Source: Pedobacter panaciterrae
GTDB taxonomy: Bacteria; Bacteroidota; Bacteroidia; Sphingobacteriales; Sphingobacteriaceae
Assembly (NCBI RefSeq): GCF_001636695.1
Contig: NZ_LGEL01000050.1
Span: forward strand, 1 to 43,444
DNA length: 43,444 nucleotides
Reading direction: 5' to 3'
In this document: one piece after another, positions 1 through 8,081 of the stretch
How positions within the stretch are numbered: the first letter of the stretch is position 1
How the letters are laid out: the number at the start of each line of letters is the position of its first letter
Made by a program: the position numbers and the translations under genes
Notes under the pieces: model-generated
What the model was told of the DNA's origin: nothing
Seen by the model: the letters and a program-made list of their open reading frames with translations, nothing else
Databases searched by the model: none

Positions 1-19
1 AGATGTGTATAAGAGACAG
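1..19. other. Tn5 mosaic end (tagmentation adapter residue)
   Basis: The first 19 bases are AGATGTGTATAAGAGACAG, the exact Tn5 mosaic end used in Nextera-type libraries. Its reverse complement closes the window. It is best read as untrimmed adapter, so the genomic sequence starts at base 20. Confidence 0.97.
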
Positions 20-136
20 CTATAATTCTGTTTTTATACATACAGATACCTGAATAGTTTATATTGGTTTGTATGTATAGGACAATCCTTTTTATAAAAC
101 TCCCTAGTCTTTTATAAAAAAAATAAAAGTTTTTTT

Positions 137-703
137 TTACATGAGGTTAAACTCAGCTCTTAGTACAGTACTCATCTTTTTAATAGCGTTTACCAGATGA
201 GCATCTACCGTCTTAGTAGAAATATTTAAAATGGATGCTGTTTCCTTATAGCTTAACCCATCCTCTTTTATTAATTTAAATACCAATTTACACTGGGAAG
301 GTAATTTTTCAGTCGCAACTTCGAGCTTCCGTTTCAGCTCATCATTAATTAATATTTGTTCAGGGTTCAGGTTATCGAGAATAATTTCGAATTCAATATC
401 ATCGAGAGACACCCACTCCTGCTTTGAATGTTTGTTAAGTACATTTAACGACAAATTACGCGCAATTACAAAAGCATAAACTTTTATGTTCCTTACTTCT
501 GATAACTTTTCCCTGTTCCTCCAAAGGGTAATCATCACATCACTCGCCACTTCCTCTGCAAGCTCTCTCGACTTTAATAAACAAAAGCAAAAACGATATA
601 GAGAAGGAAACAACAATTTAAAAAGCTTCTCATATGCATTTTCATTATTGTACAAAGCTATATGACTTATCAGACTATTTAGGTCGGGTAAATGTTTAGG
701 CAT
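137..703 (-). CDS. ECF-family RNA polymerase sigma-70 factor
   Basis: This 188-aa protein has the normal length and layout of an extracytoplasmic-function sigma factor. Region 2 is at about residues 24-90 (SLYRFCFCLLKSRELAEEVA, then TLWRNREKL, the core-binding and -10 region). Region 4 is at about 125-180, with a helix-turn-helix (GLSYKETASILNISTKTVDA). Bacteroidota ECF factors of this kind are often followed by a FecR-like anti-sigma gene and a SusC/SusD pair. Here the downstream side runs off the contig after 136 bases, so the partner cannot be seen. It lies downstream of the kdp kinase but has its own consensus promoter (725-755), so it is probably a separate unit. The target regulon is unknown. 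Confidence 0.93.
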   Translation of the reverse strand: MPKHLPDLNSLISHIALYNNENAYEKLFKLLFPSLYRFCFCLLKSRELAEEVASDVMITLWRNREKLSEVRNIKVYAFVIARNLSLNVLNKHSKQEWVSLDDIEFEIILDNLNPEQILINDELKRKLEVATEKLPSQCKLVFKLIKEDGLSYKETASILNISTKTVDAHLVNAIKKMSTVLRAEFNLM

Positions 704-724
704 AGGGTCTATATTTGATTAATT

Positions 725-755
725 CAAATGTATGAATTTAACTATACCAACCAAA
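725..755 (-). promoter_or_regulatory. Bacteroidota housekeeping promoter of the ECF sigma gene
   Basis: On the minus strand TTTG (755-752) is followed by exactly 19 bases and then TACATTTG (732-725). This matches the Bacteroidota consensus TTTG-N19-TAnnTTTG. Transcription should start near 718, about 15 bases before the ATG at 703. Confidence 0.75.
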
Positions 756-799
756 TCCTTATGCAATTCTCTTAAAATTCACCCGAACATAAACACCTG

Positions 800-2557
800 T
801 TAATCAACAACAGGCAAAGAGAAACAGAACCTGCTACCCTCTCCAATGGCACTTTCAACCCAAATAGTTCCACTTTCTGCTTCTATAAAATCCTTGGAAA
901 TTGCTAAGCCCAAACCCGATCCTGATTTGTTATTTCCATCGGTTGGTACCTGAAAATATCTATCAAACAATCTCTTTTGGTATTGTTCATCAATCCCTTT
1001 TCCGGAGTCACGTACTGAAAATTCTATACTTCCTCCCTTTTCAATCACCTGAATAACCACTTTAGATTTTTCAGAACTGTACCTTAAAGCATTAGACAAA
1101 AAATTAACTAACACCCAGGCAGTTTTTTCAGTATCTACATTTATTTTTGGCAGGTTATTTTTGCTGATCAATTCCAATTCAATCATTTTTTGCTCAGCCT
1201 GGAACCTTACAGCATCCATTGCATAAATTGCAATTTTACGCGGATCCGATTTCACAAAATTCAGTTGCAGATTACCGGTTTCAACCTGTGCCAGATCAAG
1301 CAACTCGGTTGTAATCTTTAATAAACGGCCACAGTCTTCCTTAATGTGTTGAACAAGCTCCTTCTGTTCTGCATTCATTGTACCTACCCGCTCATCATCC
1401 ATTAGCTTTAAGCTCATTTTAATAGATGATATTGGGGTTTTTAACTCATGAGATACAGTAGCAATGAAATTGGTCTTTGCCTCATCCAATTCTTTATATT
1501 TTGTTATGTTTTTAAGGATATAGACTTCCCCGGCAGTTTTTCTAGTCTCAGTTAAAGTCTGTTCATCCTGATCTTCAAAGGTATTTGGGATCATAATCTC
1601 TCTTCGCTCCAACTGGAAATAAGATTCTTTATTATCCGCATAAATCTTCATTGGTTTATCAACACTATTAATCTGCAATATCTTGTTTAAAAGGTCGTTT
1701 CTTTTTACCAGCTCTAATGCATTTAAGCCGATAATATCCTTTTCATTCAGGTTTAGCAATTGTCCGGCTACTTTATTTAAAAATAATACTTCCTTCTGTT
1801 CATTCAGGCCAATAATTGCGTCCTGCATCTGTTCTATAATTGCCTCAATCCTTAACTTTTCAGACTGCAACTTAGCCAGATTACTATTTTCCCATTTGTT
1901 TAGCTGCGCAGCCATCGCATTAAATTCAGTTGCCAGCTCTGCAAATTCGTCAGTTCCACTAAATTCCAAACGCTGCTTATAATTCTTCCTGCTGATTTCT
2001 TTAATAGCTTCCGAAAACTCCCGTAAAGGATTCGCTACAAAACCAGGAAAATTAACTACAAATGAGAATAGAATTAAAAAGCACATTGATGCAGCAAAGA
2101 TCAAATAGGTAGCTGCTTTTTCAACACCTTTCTGTGCAGCTGCATTTTTGCGAACAATAGCATTCATGTTTACTTCATCAATTATCCTCAGTTGTAAACG
2201 TGCATTATTTAATGCTGATTGTTTAGCCGAGATATCTTTTGTGGGATCTACTATAACCTTGTAAGCTTCCGTTAATGCCAAAACTGCATCGTGTTCTCCC
2301 TTTTCAGTAATATTATTTCTTTCCATCTGCAGATGTGCTCCAAACTGATCGGCCTCTGTCTTAGAAAATGGGATCACACTCTCGTCAAGAATCTTTCGCA
2401 TTCCGCCAGAAAAATTAAGGCTTTCATAATTATCCTTTAAAATTACTTTGGAACTAGCAGAAATCTTGTTCATATAATAGAGCGAAATTGCTCCGAAGAA
2501 GATCACGATCACGAATAAGAACCCAAATCCGAGGCGTAGTTTAGTTTTAATCTTCAT
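800..2557 (-). CDS. Kdp-associated HAMP/PAS sensor histidine kinase
   Basis: A 585-aa membrane histidine kinase. TM1 is at about residues 10-29, a periplasmic domain at 30-147, TM2 at about 148-170, HAMP at about 171-225 and a PAS-like segment at about 235-355. The DHp H-box is SHELKTPISSIK with H370. The HATPase part has an N box (FLSNALRYS), G1 (RDSGKGID) and G2 (GSGLGLAIS). It lies 24 bases after the truncated KdpD gene as the last gene of the kdp operon. Together the two genes supply the modules that enterobacterial KdpD carries in one chain. No KdpE is present. The likely phosphate acceptor is the sigma54-type response regulator at 10176-11507, but this is inferred from location only. 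Confidence 0.92.
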   Translation of the reverse strand: MKIKTKLRLGFGFLFVIVIFFGAISLYYMNKISASSKVILKDNYESLNFSGGMRKILDESVIPFSKTEADQFGAHLQMERNNITEKGEHDAVLALTEAYKVIVDPTKDISAKQSALNNARLQLRIIDEVNMNAIVRKNAAAQKGVEKAATYLIFAASMCFLILFSFVVNFPGFVANPLREFSEAIKEISRKNYKQRLEFSGTDEFAELATEFNAMAAQLNKWENSNLAKLQSEKLRIEAIIEQMQDAIIGLNEQKEVLFLNKVAGQLLNLNEKDIIGLNALELVKRNDLLNKILQINSVDKPMKIYADNKESYFQLERREIMIPNTFEDQDEQTLTETRKTAGEVYILKNITKYKELDEAKTNFIATVSHELKTPISSIKMSLKLMDDERVGTMNAEQKELVQHIKEDCGRLLKITTELLDLAQVETGNLQLNFVKSDPRKIAIYAMDAVRFQAEQKMIELELISKNNLPKINVDTEKTAWVLVNFLSNALRYSSEKSKVVIQVIEKGGSIEFSVRDSGKGIDEQYQKRLFDRYFQVPTDGNNKSGSGLGLAISKDFIEAESGTIWVESAIGEGSRFCFSLPVVD

Positions 2558-2581
2558 GGTTGTTGTATTTATTAGTTAAGA

Positions 2582-3712
2582 TCATGATAAAATAACAAGA
2601 TCAGTTTCGGTAGCAGAAATACTTTGCAAAAGTTGATTAAAAACGGCAGTTCTCATAATGACCTGAAACAAGTTTAAATGTGGCTTTCCAATACAAATCG
2701 TTGTAACTTCTTTTTCTTCGGCAATTTCCAATATTGATCTGGTCACATGATTACTTTTTACTTTAATCACTTCAGCGCCTAATTCAGTCGCCATTTTAAA
2801 ATTATTAATCAGGTGCCTTTGTACATCCAGCTTAATCCTATCCCCACTTTCATGGTCATTTTGTACGTAAAGTACTATCCATGGCGACCGGTAATAGGAT
2901 GCAAGTCTTGCCGTTTTCCTGATCACAATTTTGGCCGTTGTACTGTTGGTAGATATACAAGCTAAAAATCGTTCGGGCCTTAATTTGATCTGCTTAGGAA
3001 TTTCAATATTAATTTTCCTTTCTAAATGATGAGCAACCTCCTTTAAAGCAAGCTCACGGAGCTGAAGAATACGTTCAGGCTGAAAAAAATTACCCAGAGC
3101 ACGTTCAATCTTAGTCTTATCATAAATTTTCCCGGCTTTTAATCGCTCTATTAATTCGTCGGCTGTTAAATCAATATTTACAATCTCATCGGCTGTTTCT
3201 AAGATCTTGTCTGGTATTCTCTCAGTTATTGCAATTCCGGTAATGGTCTCTATATCCTGATTCATGCTTTCCAAATGCTGAATATTTACTGCAGAGATCA
3301 CACTAATTCCAGCTTCAAGAATATCAGCAACATCCTGCCAGCGTTTGCCATTCTTACTACCTTCAACATTGGTATGTGCCAGTTCGTCAACAATAACAAC
3401 CTCCGGATGAATATTAATAATTGAGTTTACGTCCATTTCCTCCAGCTCTTTCCCTTTATAAAAAAGTACTCTTCTTGGAATAATTGGGATACCTTCTAAC
3501 AATTGATGGGTTTCGGCTCTGTTATGGGTTTCGATATAGCCAATCCGGATATCAATACCATTCTTCAATAAGGCATGAGCTTCCTGTAACATCCTGTAAG
3601 TTTTGCCCACACCAGCACTCATGCCGATATATACTTTAAATTTCCCTCTTCTGGATTTCTTTACCAGATCCAGAAATTTCCTTACCGAATCAGCCTTATT
3701 GTCTTCTTCCAT
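2582..3712 (-). CDS. kdpD: KdpD N-terminal sensor protein (KdpD + Usp domains, no kinase)
   Basis: This 376-aa protein matches only the cytoplasmic N-terminal half of KdpD. The KdpD domain (about 20-230) has the Walker-A motif GMSAGVGKT at residues 30-38, then VVIVDELAHTNVEGS and SVISAVNIQHLES. A universal-stress-protein-like domain covers about 245-376. It lacks the four TM segments, GAF and kinase domains of the roughly 890-aa E. coli protein. The split form is common in Bacteroidota kdp operons and is not a truncation, since the ORF ends cleanly and the kinase follows as a separate gene. It probably senses cytoplasmic signals and acts on that kinase. Confidence 0.93.
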   Translation of the reverse strand: MEEDNKADSVRKFLDLVKKSRRGKFKVYIGMSAGVGKTYRMLQEAHALLKNGIDIRIGYIETHNRAETHQLLEGIPIIPRRVLFYKGKELEEMDVNSIINIHPEVVIVDELAHTNVEGSKNGKRWQDVADILEAGISVISAVNIQHLESMNQDIETITGIAITERIPDKILETADEIVNIDLTADELIERLKAGKIYDKTKIERALGNFFQPERILQLRELALKEVAHHLERKINIEIPKQIKLRPERFLACISTNSTTAKIVIRKTARLASYYRSPWIVLYVQNDHESGDRIKLDVQRHLINNFKMATELGAEVIKVKSNHVTRSILEIAEEKEVTTICIGKPHLNLFQVIMRTAVFNQLLQSISATETDLVILS

Positions 3713-3724
3713 AATTCATTAAAA

Positions 3725-3844
3725 TTACCATTTAATAATGATGTAATCAGCACTCAGTAAATACCATAATCCACCGATAGTTAACCCAATTCCAAAACAC
3801 ATAATAAGTTTGTTCAAAATCCCAGTAAATGCCCATTTTTTCAT
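3725..3844 (-). CDS. 39-aa single-pass membrane micropeptide in the kdp operon
   Basis: A 40-codon frame (ATG at 3844, TAA at 3725) encodes a peptide starting MKKWAFTGILNKLIMC and ending YLLSADYIIIKW. It has a basic N-terminus and one hydrophobic helix (about residues 13-31) containing GIGLTIGG. It fits the gap between the porin and kdpD, 12 bases before the kdpD ATG, in the same direction, so co-expression is likely. A short dyad (TACGGAA/TTCCGTA, 3867-3900) lies just upstream. I do not recognise the family. It could be a KdpF-like subunit, a regulator of the kinase pair, or a chance frame. Its position and membrane character favour a real gene. Confidence 0.55.
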   Translation of the reverse strand: MKKWAFTGILNKLIMCFGIGLTIGGLWYLLSADYIIIKW

Positions 3845-3922
3845 GATACGTATATGATTTAACAATTACGGAACCCACCTGGTTTTAAGTGAATTCCGTA
3901 TTTTAACTATAATAATCCCATT

Positions 3923-4993
3923 CTAAAAAGCGACAGCAATACTTGCTGTAACTGCTGCATTATTATCTACAGCATTTGAATTACGTACAAATATTTTGTC
4001 TTTGCTATTATACATTTTACCTTCCAATCTGATCACTGCATTACTGATTGGTGCATAATCTAAATTCAAAGAATAACCTGTTGTTTTGAAGCCTTCAGGT
4101 GTGCCTGTAACTATAAAAATACCGTTTTTATCCTGATAGTATTCTGCCCTTCCAGCGATTGACCAGTTATGATTAATCTTATACTGAACAATAGCAACAG
4201 GAGATAAGATTTCGTTCTTATCATCACTTCCTTTTGCTTTCTGCTGTGTTCCATAATCAAAGCCAAAGGTTAGCCCAAACTGGTCTGTTACCTGAAATAT
4301 GCCATATAAATTGTGATAGAATCTTTTAACACGAATGGAATCAGCACCTTCTGTACCGAGGTAATTACTATAGTTAACCGTAATTTTATCAGTTGGCTTC
4401 CAGGTTAACTGTAGCCCCCCAGCAGGCTGACTATTTCCATTCTGTCGGGTAATTCTTTGCCATCCGTTTAAATAAAGAACCGCAGCTGTAAACTTCCCAT
4501 CACTGGTACCATAAGTAATTTTTGCTCCTGATTCATAATAGGGCGTATTTTCTGATGATATATTCCTGGTCAATACCCAGCAATCTTTAGAGACAGCACT
4601 CTCAAAACCAATATGCGAAGAGAAAACCCCTGCATCCAACCATAAATTTGCAGTTTTAGACAATTTAACTCCTGCATTTGCTTCGTATATATTTTTTAAC
4701 ACACCAGGTTCCGCTGCAAAGTTAGCATTTGCGTAAGTTCCTGCCATTACAGCAACATTTGCCCTGATAGCCCCATTATCATAACTTCCTTTAATAAAAC
4801 CAAGGTTTAAATTCACCTCATTGTGTCGGTTATGAGAATAAATAAATCCGGGTCTGTTGTTGTCAACAGGCTTATTAAAGTCATAACCAAAATAAGTTTC
4901 AAGATATCCACTTACTTTTATTTTCGATTCTTCTTGACCATAAGCTAATGATCCTGTAGTTAATGCGGTTGCTAATATTAAAAGTTTTTTCAT
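3923..4993 (-). CDS. Kdp-associated outer-membrane porin
   Basis: With the ATG at 4993 the product is 356 aa, with a signal peptide (MKKLLILATALTTGSLAYGQ) and amphipathic beta-strands to a terminal phenylalanine (SIAVAF), the usual sign of an outer-membrane barrel. Porins of this type are recurrent in Bacteroidota kdp operons and may let K+ cross the outer membrane. The reading frame stays open to 5152, but that extension is a Thr/Arg run encoded by a CAA-type repeat and a hairpin repeat, so it is not taken as coding. The gene follows kdpC after a 471-base gap filled with repeats. Confidence 0.85.
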   Translation of the reverse strand: MKKLLILATALTTGSLAYGQEESKIKVSGYLETYFGYDFNKPVDNNRPGFIYSHNRHNEVNLNLGFIKGSYDNGAIRANVAVMAGTYANANFAAEPGVLKNIYEANAGVKLSKTANLWLDAGVFSSHIGFESAVSKDCWVLTRNISSENTPYYESGAKITYGTSDGKFTAAVLYLNGWQRITRQNGNSQPAGGLQLTWKPTDKITVNYSNYLGTEGADSIRVKRFYHNLYGIFQVTDQFGLTFGFDYGTQQKAKGSDDKNEILSPVAIVQYKINHNWSIAGRAEYYQDKNGIFIVTGTPEGFKTTGYSLNLDYAPISNAVIRLEGKMYNSKDKIFVRNSNAVDNNAAVTASIAVAF

Positions 4994-5010
4994 TTTTTGA
5001 TCTATTGTTT

Positions 5011-5073
5011 TTGTTGTTGTCTTTGTTGTTGTTGTTGCTGTTGTTGTTCTTGTTGTTGTTCTTGTTGTTGTTG
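5011..5073 (-). repeat. CAA trinucleotide repeat in the porin leader
   Basis: Twenty-one triplets, 17 of them TTG on the plus strand, read as CAA-type repeats on the coding (minus) strand, 18 bases upstream of the porin ATG. They are interrupted by TCT, CTG and TTC. Such a leader would be unstructured in mRNA. Confidence 0.9.
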
Positions 5074-5230
5074 CTATAGCACAGGCCGTCATCCCGAGGA
5101 ACCGAGGGATCTCTTGTTTATACAAATGCGCTTCGCAGTAACTCATGATCAAGAGATCTCTCCTATCGTCGAGATGACGATTGCTTTAACGAGATGACGA
5201 TTGCTTTAGCGAAATCACGATTGCTCTAAC
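5072..5230. repeat. Hairpin repeat copy 1 with 20-bp iterons (kdp operon interior)
   Basis: The unit starts TGCTATAGCACAG. Arms at 5087-5116 and 5150-5179 enclose a loop with a small TGCGCTTCGCA hairpin. The right arm is the family core (CAAGAGATCTCTCCTATCG...). The left arm is diverged (GTCATCCCGAGGAACC...), so the stem is imperfect. It is followed by three 20-bp iterons (5171-5190, 5191-5210, 5211-5230) of the form GAGATGACGATTGCTTTAAC. Confidence 0.9.
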
Positions 5231-5232
5231 CA

Positions 5233-5406
5233 TGCTATAGCACAGCCCGTCATCCCGAGGAACGAGGGATCTCTTGTTTATACAAATGCGCTTCGCAGCA
5301 ACTCATGATCAAGAGATCTCTCCTATCGTCGAGATGACGATTGCTTTAACCGAAATCACGATTGCTTTAACCGAAATCACGATTGCTTTAAGCGAGATGA
5401 CGGCAC
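5233..5406. repeat. Hairpin repeat copy 2 with iterons (direct duplicate of copy 1)
   Basis: A near-identical direct copy of the preceding unit offset by 161 bp. Arms are at 5248-5276 and 5310-5339, and iterons of 20-21 bp continue to about 5406. Only a few bases differ from copy 1 over about 117 bp, so the duplication is recent. Together the two copies fill most of the 471-bp gap between kdpC and the porin, and no gene is visible there. Confidence 0.9.
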
Positions 5407-5464
5407 AGCTTTAAACAAGCAGTCATTGGTAATTTATTTAAGAATGACAACTAGCCAGGCACTC

Positions 5465-6031
5465 CTATTTTTTCAGTTCATCCAGAGCTAAATTGAGCTT
5501 AAGTACATTTATAGATGAAGGGCCAAATAAGCCAAACAAAGGGCCTTGCGTATTTTTAACTACCAATTCAGCAATCGTCCTCTCATCTATTTTACGATAT
5601 GCCGCAATCCTTTTGATCTGGATATATGCTCCTTGCTGTGAAATATTAGGGTCTAGTCCACTGCCCGAAGCAGTAACCATATCTGCCGGAATATCAACTT
5701 TTTTCAAAGATGGATTGTATTTTAAAAGCGTATCAATTCTGTTCGACACCTCTTTTAGATAGTCCGGATTTGACGGGCCTTTATTAGAACCACCGGAACC
5801 GGCTGCATTATAACCATTGGCCGACGGTCTGCCCCAAAAGTATTCTGGCTTGGTAAACGATTGGCCAATTAAAGCATAGCCCACCACTTTACCATTTCTG
5901 CTAATCTTCTCGCCTCCCCCGTTTCCTTTTGAAAAACCTCCGGCAAATGCTACAACCAAGGGGTAGATCACACACAGCAACACCATGAGTACCAATGTTA
6001 AACGTAAGGACTGTAATATATACTTTTTCAT
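5465..6031 (-). CDS. kdpC: K+-transporting ATPase KdpC subunit
   Basis: A 188-aa KdpC, with the start at MKKYILQSLRLT (6031). The frame also allows an upstream start at 6061, but that would overlap kdpB. One N-terminal TM segment (about 10-32) is followed by the periplasmic domain with conserved features YALIGQSFTKPEYFWGRPSA and SGSGLDPNISQQGA. KdpC is a single-TM subunit that stabilises the KdpFABC complex. The gene follows kdpB after 13 bases. Confidence 0.96.
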   Translation of the reverse strand: MKKYILQSLRLTLVLMVLLCVIYPLVVAFAGGFSKGNGGGEKISRNGKVVGYALIGQSFTKPEYFWGRPSANGYNAAGSGGSNKGPSNPDYLKEVSNRIDTLLKYNPSLKKVDIPADMVTASGSGLDPNISQQGAYIQIKRIAAYRKIDERTIAELVVKNTQGPLFGLFGPSSINVLKLNLALDELKK

Positions 6032-6044
6032 GATTTCTATTTTT

Positions 6045-8075
6045 TTAAACAAATAAACCAACTACAACATCAATAACTTTGATCCCAATAAATGGGGCTA
6101 TTACGCCTCCCAATCCATAAATAAACAGATTTCTACGAAGCAATGCGCTAGCTCCTATGGGCTTATACTCCACACCTCTTAACGCTAAAGGAATCAGGAT
6201 AGGAATGATGATAGCATTAAAAATAACAGCAGATAAAATTGCGCTCTCAGGACTATGCAGGCCCATAATATTTAAACTCTGCAACGCAGGGATCGAAGCA
6301 ATAAACAAAGCAGGTACAATAGCAAAGTACTTAGCCACATCATTGGCAATAGAGAAAGTAGTGAGTGTTCCCCGGGTAATCAACAACTGTTTTCCAATTT
6401 CAACAATCTCGATCAGCTTAGTTGGATCATTGTCAAGATCTACCATATTTCCAGCTTCTTTTGCCGCCTGGGTTCCACTATTCATTGCTACACCAACATC
6501 AGCCTGGGCTAATGCAGGAGCATCATTGGTACCATCACCCATCATGGCAACAAGTTTACCTAAGGCTTGCTCTTCTTTAATGTAATTCATTTTATCCTCA
6601 GGCTTAGCTTCAGCAATAAAATCATCAACGCCTGCTTTCTCTGCAATGAATCTGGCTGTAAGAGGATTGTCTCCGGTAACCATTACAGTTTTTACCCCCA
6701 TTTTACGTAAGCGTTCAAAACGCTCACTTATACCAGGTTTAATAATATCCTGCAATTCAATTACTCCCAATGCTATTTCATTTTCAGCAACCACCAATGG
6801 CGTACCACCGTTCCCTGCAATTGCCTTTACCTGATCTTCTATATCCATTGGAAATGGATTACCAGCCATTAAAACAATATTGCGAATAGAATCAAATGCT
6901 CCCTTGCGGATTCTTTTTCCATCCGGAGTATCCAAACCACTTGACCTTGTTTCAGCCGTGAATTTTATGAATTTAGAACCTTCTGATGCGGTAAGTAATT
7001 TATAATCCTGTGATACTGCAAGTTCTATAATAGATTTACCTTCAGGGGTTTCATCAGCAAGAGAGCTTAACATACAAGCTTCAATAAATTTTCCACCATC
7101 AACTCCCGCAGTAGGATAAAAATTAGTCGCCTTTCGGTTACCAATGGTAATAGTACCTGTTTTATCCAATAATAAAACATCGATATCGCCTGCTGTTTCT
7201 ACTGCCTTACCAGATTTTGTAATCACATTGGCACGCAATGCCCTGTCCATTCCTGCAATACCTATTGCAGAAAGTAACCCACCAATTGTTGTAGGTATCA
7301 GGCAAACAAATAAAGAGATTAAAGCCGCTATTGTTATTGGTGTATTTGCATAATCAGCGAATGGTTTTAACGTAATACAAACAATAATAAATACCAGCGT
7401 AAAACTGGCCAGTAATATGGTTAATGCAATTTCATTTGGTGTTTTTTGTCTCGATGCACCTTCAACAAGAGCGATCATTTTATCCAAAAAGCTTTCACCT
7501 GGCTGTGTGTTAACCTGAACTTTTATCTGATCAGAAAGCACTTTCGTTCCGCCGGTTACAGATGATTTATCCCCGCCAGACTCCCTGATTACCGGAGCCG
7601 ATTCGCCAGTAATTGCTGATTCATCAATAGTCGCAATACCTTCAATAATCTCTCCATCAGTTGGAATGGTATCGCCCGATTCGCAAATAAAAACATCTCC
7701 TTTTTTCAACTGATTGGAAGACCGGATTTCTATTTTTCCATTAGCAAGCACAACTTTTGCAGGGGTTTCTTCACGTGTTTTCCTTAAACTGTCTGCCTGT
7801 GCTTTTCCCCTCGCTTCCGCAATGGCTTCGGCAAAGTTGGCAAAAAGTACAGTGAGCAACAGAATTAAAAAGATAAAGAAGTTATATAATGGCGACCCCT
7901 GACCTGCATTACTCATAGAGTATACGGTAACATAAGCCATAATCACAGTACCAATCTCTACCGTAAACATAACCGGATTGCGCACCATTACTCGGGGATC
8001 AAGTTTTATGAAGGACTGTTTAAGTGCTGTTTGCACTAAAGCAGGTTCAAATAATTTATTAGATGAGTGTTTCAT
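6045..8075 (-). CDS. kdpB: K+-transporting P-type ATPase KdpB subunit
   Basis: A full-length 676-aa KdpB. The actuator motif is TGES at 156-159; its Ser corresponds by position to the inhibitory phosphorylation site (Ser162) known in E. coli. The phosphorylated Asp is D304 in DKTGT. MVTGDN and [13 protein letters not shown] form the rest of the P-domain. The intramembrane motif [13 protein letters not shown] is intact. It hydrolyses ATP to drive K+ uptake through KdpA. It lies 6 bases after kdpA and 13 before kdpC. Confidence 0.98.
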   Translation of the reverse strand: MKHSSNKLFEPALVQTALKQSFIKLDPRVMVRNPVMFTVEIGTVIMAYVTVYSMSNAGQGSPLYNFFIFLILLLTVLFANFAEAIAEARGKAQADSLRKTREETPAKVVLANGKIEIRSSNQLKKGDVFICESGDTIPTDGEIIEGIATIDESAITGESAPVIRESGGDKSSVTGGTKVLSDQIKVQVNTQPGESFLDKMIALVEGASRQKTPNEIALTILLASFTLVFIIVCITLKPFADYANTPITIAALISLFVCLIPTTIGGLLSAIGIAGMDRALRANVITKSGKAVETAGDIDVLLLDKTGTITIGNRKATNFYPTAGVDGGKFIEACMLSSLADETPEGKSIIELAVSQDYKLLTASEGSKFIKFTAETRSSGLDTPDGKRIRKGAFDSIRNIVLMAGNPFPMDIEDQVKAIAGNGGTPLVVAENEIALGVIELQDIIKPGISERFERLRKMGVKTVMVTGDNPLTARFIAEKAGVDDFIAEAKPEDKMNYIKEEQALGKLVAMMGDGTNDAPALAQADVGVAMNSGTQAAKEAGNMVDLDNDPTKLIEIVEIGKQLLITRGTLTTFSIANDVAKYFAIVPALFIASIPALQSLNIMGLHSPESAILSAVIFNAIIIPILIPLALRGVEYKPIGASALLRRNLFIYGLGGVIAPFIGIKVIDVVVGLFV

Positions 8076-8081
8076 TATAAT

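Noticed and set aside
35-79. Inverted repeat TATACATAC/GTATGTATA after the ECF gene
   Set aside because: AT-only 9-bp arms with a 27-base gap next to the contig end. Too weak to call a terminator.
4994-5152. N-terminal extension of the porin with Thr/Arg runs
   Set aside because: The extension is encoded by repeat DNA, and a good signal peptide starts at the ATG at 4993.
4997-5197. Plus-strand frame rich in cysteine
   Set aside because: It is the CAA/TTG repeat and hairpin repeat read in another frame, with no ribosome site or family.
5072-5406. CRISPR array
   Set aside because: The 20-bp units are contiguous, degenerate and lack unique spacers, and no cas genes occur.
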